Source: Propionibacteriaceae bacterium
Lineage (GTDB): Bacteria; Actinomycetota; Actinomycetes; Propionibacteriales; Propionibacteriaceae
Assembly (NCBI GenBank): GCA_031287505.1
Contig: JAITSW010000026.1
Coordinates: 1 to 11,771, forward strand
Direction of reading: 5' to 3'
Length of the DNA: 11,771 bases
The notes under the pieces are model-generated. The model searched no databases and had not been told where the DNA came from. It saw only the letters and a program-made list of their open reading frames with translations. The position numbers and the translations under genes are program-made. Every line of letters begins with the position of its first letter. Within the stretch, counting starts at the first letter, position 1. Positions 5,792 through 11,771 of the stretch are shown here, piece by piece.

Positions 5792-7432
5792 ATGACTGAG
5801 CTGAGCATTCGTCCGGAAGAAATTAAAGAAGCACTGGAAGCATTCGTCTCCAGCTTTGACCCCGAGGTTGCAAGCCGCGACGAGGTGGGCCAGGTGGTGA
5901 CTTCCGGCGATGGCATCGCCCACGTTGAGGGTCTTCCTTCCGCGATGGCTAACGAGCTTTTGCTTTTTGCGAACGGCACCCGCGGTATCGCGCTCAACCT
6001 AGACGAACGCGAAATCGGCGTTGTGGTGCTGGGTGAGTCCGAAGGTATCGAGGAGGGTTCGCTGGTCAAGCGCACCGGCGAGGTGTTGAGCGTGCCGGTC
6101 GGCGACGGCTATTTAGGACGGGTAGTCAACGCCATGGGCATCCCGATTGACGGGCTTGGCGACATCGACGGCATTGACGGGCGCCGTGAGCTTGAACTGC
6201 AGGCTGCCGGCGTTATGCAGCGTCAGGGTGTGAAGCAGCCGCTGCAGACGGGCATCAAGGCCATCGACGCCATGACTCCGATTGGCCGTGGCCAACGCCA
6301 GCTCATCATTGGCGACCGCAAGACCGGTAAGATGGCAATCGCCATCGACACCATCATCAACCAGAAGTCCAACTGGGAATCTGGTGATCCAGGGCAACAG
6401 GTTCGCTGCATCTATGTGGCCATCGGCCAAAAAGGCTCAACTATAGCCTCGATTCGTACCACGCTCGAAGAAGCTGGGGCGCTGCCCTACACCACCATAA
6501 TCCATGCCCCTGCCTCCGACCCGGCCGGCTTTAAGTACATCGCGCCCTATGCCGGCTCGGCGATTGGCCAGCATTGGATGTATAACGGCAAACACGTCCT
6601 CATAGTCTTCGATGATCTGACGAAGCAGGCCGAGGCCTATCGCGCTATGTCGCTGTTGCTACGCCGCCCTCCGGGCCGCGAAGCCTACCCAGGCGACGTC
6701 TTCTATCTGCACAGCCGTTTGCTGGAGCGCTGCGCCAAGCTTTCCGATGAGTTGGGCGGCGGTTCGATGACGGGTCTGCCGATCATCGAGACGAAGGCGA
6801 ACGACGTTTCGGCGTATATCCCGACCAACGTGATTTCAATTACCGACGGCCAGATCTTCTTGCAGTCTGATCTCTTCAACGCGAACCAGCGTCCGGCTAT
6901 CGACGTCGGCATTTCGGTCTCCCGCGTTGGTGGCGATGCTCAGATCAAGGCCATGAAGAAGGTTTCGGGCACGCTCAAGATCGGTTTGGCCCAATACCGC
7001 GATATGGAGGCTTTCGCTATGTTCGCTTCCGATCTGGACGCGGCTTCCCGCCGTCAGCTGGATCGTGGCCAGCGGCTGGTCGAGTTGCTTCGGCAGCCGC
7101 AGTACAACCCGTTCCCGGCCGCCGATCAGGTAGTCAGCGTTTGGGCTGGCACCAACGGCTATTTCGACCAAATTGCGGTACCGGATTTGCTTCGCTTTGA
7201 GAGCGAGCTTTTGGACTACCTCAAGCGCAACACCGACGTTATCTCGCGTATCGATGCCACCAAAGAGTGGAACGACGAGCTTGCCGCCGACACCGGTAAG
7301 GCGATTGACGATTTCAAACTCGTCTTTATCACCGGCGAAGGCAAGCCGCTGATTGACTCCGAGCCCATCGTCGACAACATTGAAGCCAAGGATGCCTCTA
7401 ACGAGCAGATCGTCCTAGGTAAGAAGCGGTAA
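5792..7432 (+). CDS. atpA: F1Fo ATP synthase subunit alpha
   Basis: Alpha forms the non-catalytic nucleotide sites of the F1 hexamer and supplies the arginine finger to the catalytic sites. The 546-residue product has the N-terminal beta barrel (about 25-95), the nucleotide-binding domain and the C-terminal helical domain. The Walker A loop at 174-181 reads GDRKTGKM: its last position, normally Thr, is Met181 (ATG at 6332-6334). Lys180 is kept. The Walker B aspartates are in VFDDLTKQ at 272-279, and the arginine finger is Arg378 in [10 protein letters not shown]. The segment [12 protein letters not shown] at 210-221 is typical. The C-terminus ([18 protein letters not shown]) is longer than in E. 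coli, as in other actinobacteria. The ATG at 5792 has the purine run AAGAAGAGAG before it. The Met181 change affects a Mg2+ ligand of the non-catalytic site but leaves the subunit otherwise normal. Confidence 0.98.
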   Translation: MTELSIRPEEIKEALEAFVSSFDPEVASRDEVGQVVTSGDGIAHVEGLPSAMANELLLFANGTRGIALNLDEREIGVVVLGESEGIEEGSLVKRTGEVLSVPVGDGYLGRVVNAMGIPIDGLGDIDGIDGRRELELQAAGVMQRQGVKQPLQTGIKAIDAMTPIGRGQRQLIIGDRKTGKMAIAIDTIINQKSNWESGDPGQQVRCIYVAIGQKGSTIASIRTTLEEAGALPYTTIIHAPASDPAGFKYIAPYAGSAIGQHWMYNGKHVLIVFDDLTKQAEAYRAMSLLLRRPPGREAYPGDVFYLHSRLLERCAKLSDELGGGSMTGLPIIETKANDVSAYIPTNVISITDGQIFLQSDLFNANQRPAIDVGISVSRVGGDAQIKAMKKVSGTLKIGLAQYRDMEAFAMFASDLDAASRRQLDRGQRLVELLRQPQYNPFPAADQVVSVWAGTNGYFDQIAVPDLLRFESELLDYLKRNTDVISRIDATKEWNDELAADTGKAIDDFKLVFITGEGKPLIDSEPIVDNIEAKDASNEQIVLGKKR

Positions 7433-7437
7433 GTCAT

Positions 7438-9782
<2,345 letters not shown>

Positions 9783-10181
9783 GTGGCCTCCATCAACGTC
9801 GAAGCCATTGCGGCTGACCACGTCATCTGGGAAGGGGAGGCCAGCACAGTCATTGCCCGCACCACCGAGGGTGATGTCGGCATTCTGGCCGGCCATGAGC
9901 CTTTCCTAGCCGTGATCGTGCCCTGCATAGCGGAGGTGGTTGAGCCCGACGGCAACCGCATTCGAATCTTCATCGATCAGGGTTTTATTTCGGTGGAGGA
10001 AAACCGGGTGTCGTTGCTCAGCCAGTTCGGAGAACTCGTTTCCGAACTAAAGCTAGATGAAGTCAAGGCAGAACTGGCGAAATCCGAAGCCGAAGCTGCT
10101 GCCGATCCCGCTAATGCCAGAGCCGCCCGTCGCGTGGTGCGCGCCAAAGTCGCCTTGAACGCGCTGGAGCCACAGCACTAG
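9783..10181 (+). CDS. atpC: F1Fo ATP synthase subunit epsilon
   Basis: Epsilon binds gamma and the c ring and can brake ATP hydrolysis. The 132-residue product has the N-terminal beta sandwich, with the family motif GDVGILAGHEPFLAVI at about 30-45 and a strand pair around FIDQGFISVEENRVSLL, followed by a C-terminal helical part (about 90-128, Ala/Glu/Arg-rich) that is the likely inhibitory arm. It starts with GTG immediately after the atpD TAA. It is the last gene of the operon; the next plus-strand ORF is unrelated. Confidence 0.95.
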   Translation: MASINVEAIAADHVIWEGEASTVIARTTEGDVGILAGHEPFLAVIVPCIAEVVEPDGNRIRIFIDQGFISVEENRVSLLSQFGELVSELKLDEVKAELAKSEAEAAADPANARAARRVVRAKVALNALEPQH

Positions 10182-10218
10182 GCAATGGCAAGACGTCTAA
10201 CCAACCACCTTCTTGTAT

Positions 10219-10244
10219 GGTTAATCTCTCGAACGAGAGAAACC
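10219..10244 (+). terminator. Hairpin 38 bases after atpC, possible operon terminator
   Basis: TCTCTC at 10225-10230 pairs with GAGAGA at 10235-10240 around GAAC. GGTT at 10219-10222 and AACC at 10241-10244 can extend the stem across a two-base AA bulge. There is no T-run, so if it terminates transcription it does so in the T-poor style common in actinobacteria. The 7-base arms TCTCTCG and CGAGAGA could instead be a protein-binding inverted repeat for the following gene. Confidence 0.42.
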
Positions 10245-10380
10245 CAAGGATTCAGTACGCCTAGGTTCGGATTCGCCAGGATGCGTATGGGGCATGGTCT
10301 GCGGGTTTGCCGGCGCCATGGCGCTGTTGTGGGAGCAACCTCCGCCTGAGTTGGCACCGGGCCAGATGCTGAGTCGGTAG
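10225..10380 (+). pseudogene. Out-of-frame N-terminal membrane segment of the adaptor-like gene
   Basis: The frame beginning at 10225 stays open to a TAG at 10378-10380 and encodes a basic or polar stretch followed by WGMVCGFAGAMALLWEQPP, a good single membrane helix. It ends with PPELAPGQ near 10365. The next downstream frame (positions from 10350 on) continues in the style of the same protein family (PDAESVAVSQREY). This looks like one N-terminus broken by a one-base loss, for example in the GGGCC run at 10358-10363. The first ATG in this frame is at 10294, which is late for a full membrane anchor; no ATG, GTG or TTG precedes it in frame, so a second lesion or an unusual start is possible. 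A 54-codon ORF from ATG 10185 in another frame overlaps this stretch but has no recognisable content. Confidence 0.45.
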
Positions 10381-11771
10381 CGGTCTCACAGCGGGAATAC
10401 TCTGACGAGAGCTTGGTGGAACTGTTGGTAGGGGTAAATCCTCCAAGGGAATTCAAATCGGGGGTTTCCGGCACTGTCACCGCTTCTTCTTGTGCGGTTG
10501 GGAAAGCCGCAAAATCCGGGGAGCGCTTGCTGCTGGTCAATGGCTCCGCAGTGGTGGCGTTGGCGACACAGACTCCGCTGTGGCGAGACTTGCAGCTTCG
10601 GGAAAAGGGTGAGGACGTTAAGGCGTTGAGCCGGGAGTTGAAGCGAATTGGCGCTTACAAAGGCTCGGTTACCGGGGTTGTCACCCGAGCCCTTGTCGAT
10701 TCTTTCAATAAATTTATGACTAAGGCTGGCGTGGCTTCGTCCGGCGTCGATCGCCAGTCAATCTCAGCGTCGAGAATCGTGTGGCTGCCCAGTGCTTCTG
10801 TGCGCCTGGGGAAGTGTTTGGTGGAGGTCGGAGACGAAATCGATGCCGGCACAGTCTTGTTTGCATCCGAGATACAAGTGGCTTCCGCCAGAGTTGCGCT
10901 TTTGCCAGCCGATATCTCCCCTGGCCAACATGTTCTAGACATTGAGGGCGCGTCGATTCCCGTTGACGATAAAGGCGCTGTTCTAGATGAGGAGGGTCTT
11001 GCCGCAATCGCCGGCACGGCTAGTTTCCAGGCTGCCGAGGTTGGCAATGGGCTTGCCTCGATACAGGCGCACTTCCGGTTGGTGGAACCCATAGAGGTAA
11101 GCGTGGTTCCACCGGCGGCATTGGCGGCAGTTGGCGGGTCAAGTGCGACTTGCGAGTCGCTCGCTTTCTCAGATGGAGTCGAGGCCTCCGGTGCGCTTCG
11201 CAACGATCGACGAGGTCTCGCCACTCTCGCACTTCCGAATGCGCCGCTGCCGCAATACGCCGCCACGCCGGGTCTAGTCGAACTGCTCGGCGCGCCGCCG
11301 GGCATTGGCATCTCGCTTTCTGGAACTGTTTCCCAGCGTCTTGGCATTGATCAGATTCCGGCGCGATTGGCCACCAGGGAAGGGGAGGTAACCGTCACAG
11401 GTATGTTCGCCTACCCAGAAGACGGACGCCGGCCAGGTCTTGGCTACGCCGCAGTGGTGCCGACTCCGGCTGCCCAGACATATGACGAGTGTTGGGTGCG
11501 GGTTTGGCCTGCCACAACTGCAAATGTGAATCTTGTCCGCCTCGCCTACAGCCCCACCGCAGATTCGGTTAATCAGGTGCCGAAGATTAGCCAGCTCAAC
11601 CCGGTTTTCGCCACCACTTTGGACACCGCTTTCTTGTTTTGGAATCGGCCAACGCGAATGTCGGCTTTGGCCTGCGTCCTCATTGGAATCGCTATTGGCT
11701 TTACGGCGGTCTGGAGCCGAAGGCTTGAGTTGGCGTCGACTTTGCACGGCGGAATGCCAAAGACAGCTGTT
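10350..11771 (+). CDS. Efflux adaptor-like protein with peptidoglycan-binding motif, joined to MacB/FtsX-type permease sequence; 3' end outside window, probably frameshifted
   Basis: An open frame of 474 codons runs from just after a TGA at 10347-10349 to the right edge. Counting codon 10350 as 1, residues 37-63 (SGVSGTVT, then LLLVNG) resemble the start of the lipoyl/beta-barrel part of HlyD-type adaptors. Residues 78-126 (RDLQLREKGEDVKALSREL and following) are a peptidoglycan-binding-like repeat, common in actinobacterial adaptors that partner MacB-type ABC exporters. SVVPPAALAAV at 251-261 fits the late adaptor barrel. From about 274 on the style changes: ATPGLVELLG, GMFAYPEDGRRPGLGYAAVV and DECWVRVWP look like the extracytoplasmic domain of an FtsX/MacB-like permease. 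A membrane helix at 437-455 then leads into SRRLELASTLHGG, which resembles the loop after the second helix of such permeases. The usual order would be separate adaptor, ATPase and permease genes. The frame has no good start near its beginning (first candidates TTG 10413 and GTG 10416), and the membrane anchor is out of frame. It may be a decayed or chimeric gene. The adaptor assignment is fairly sure; the fusion is less so. Confidence 0.62.

Noticed and set aside
10178..10540. Minus-strand ORF of 120 codons downstream of atpC
   Set aside because: It overlaps the hairpin and the adaptor-like frame, is Thr/Ser/Pro-rich and shows no domain.
10655..11347. Minus-strand ORF of 230 codons at the right end
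   Set aside because: It is Ser/Pro/Arg/Thr-rich low-complexity sequence opposite a plus-strand frame with clear adaptor motifs, so it is a shadow.

Overview
The window looks like the chromosome of a fairly high-GC actinobacterium, most likely a relative of the Actinomycetaceae. Three things suggest this. The gene order, tsaC/sua5-like, then a WecA/Rfe-like transferase, an actinobacterial AtpI-like membrane protein and the atp operon, is the actinobacterial arrangement. The delta subunit is long, as in actinobacteria. GTG and TTG starts are used. The genus is an inference from memory of gene order; no search was run.

Layout. (1) 1-808: the 3' part of a secreted chymotrypsin-fold serine protease in visibly AT-richer DNA, cut by the left window edge. 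(2) 881-1543: an L-threonylcarbamoyladenylate synthase (tRNA t6A pathway). (3) 1545-2651: a polyprenyl-phosphate HexNAc-1-phosphate transferase of the MraY/WecA/TagO family. (4) 2648-2719: a 23-codon mini-ORF made by a small duplication of the 3' end of the transferase gene, linked to both neighbours by ATGA overlaps. (5) 2716-3159: an AtpI-like four-helix membrane protein. (6) 3217-10181: the F1Fo ATP synthase operon in the order AtpZ/AtpI-family protein, a, c, b, delta, alpha, gamma, beta, epsilon, with short or overlapping gene junctions throughout. (7) 10182-11771: a short spacer with a hairpin, then a plus-strand reading frame that runs off the right edge. It encodes a periplasmic efflux-adaptor-like protein with a peptidoglycan-binding motif that appears joined to MacB/FtsX-type permease sequence. 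Its N-terminal membrane segment is in a different frame, so it is probably a damaged gene.

The central block is housekeeping. The eight structural genes give a complete proton-type ATP synthase: a ring of c subunits with a membrane carboxylate (Glu58), subunit a with the essential arginine (Arg192), a separate b and long delta as peripheral stalk, and alpha3-beta3-gamma-epsilon as the catalytic head. AtpZ/AtpI-type proteins upstream are thought to help c-ring assembly or Mg2+ supply.

I do not see a convincing new multi-gene system. The points most worth checking are the duplicated coupling site with its relay mini-ORF, a Thr-to-Met change in the alpha-subunit Walker A motif, the frameshifted adaptor-permease ORF at the right end, and the compositionally foreign protease at the left end.
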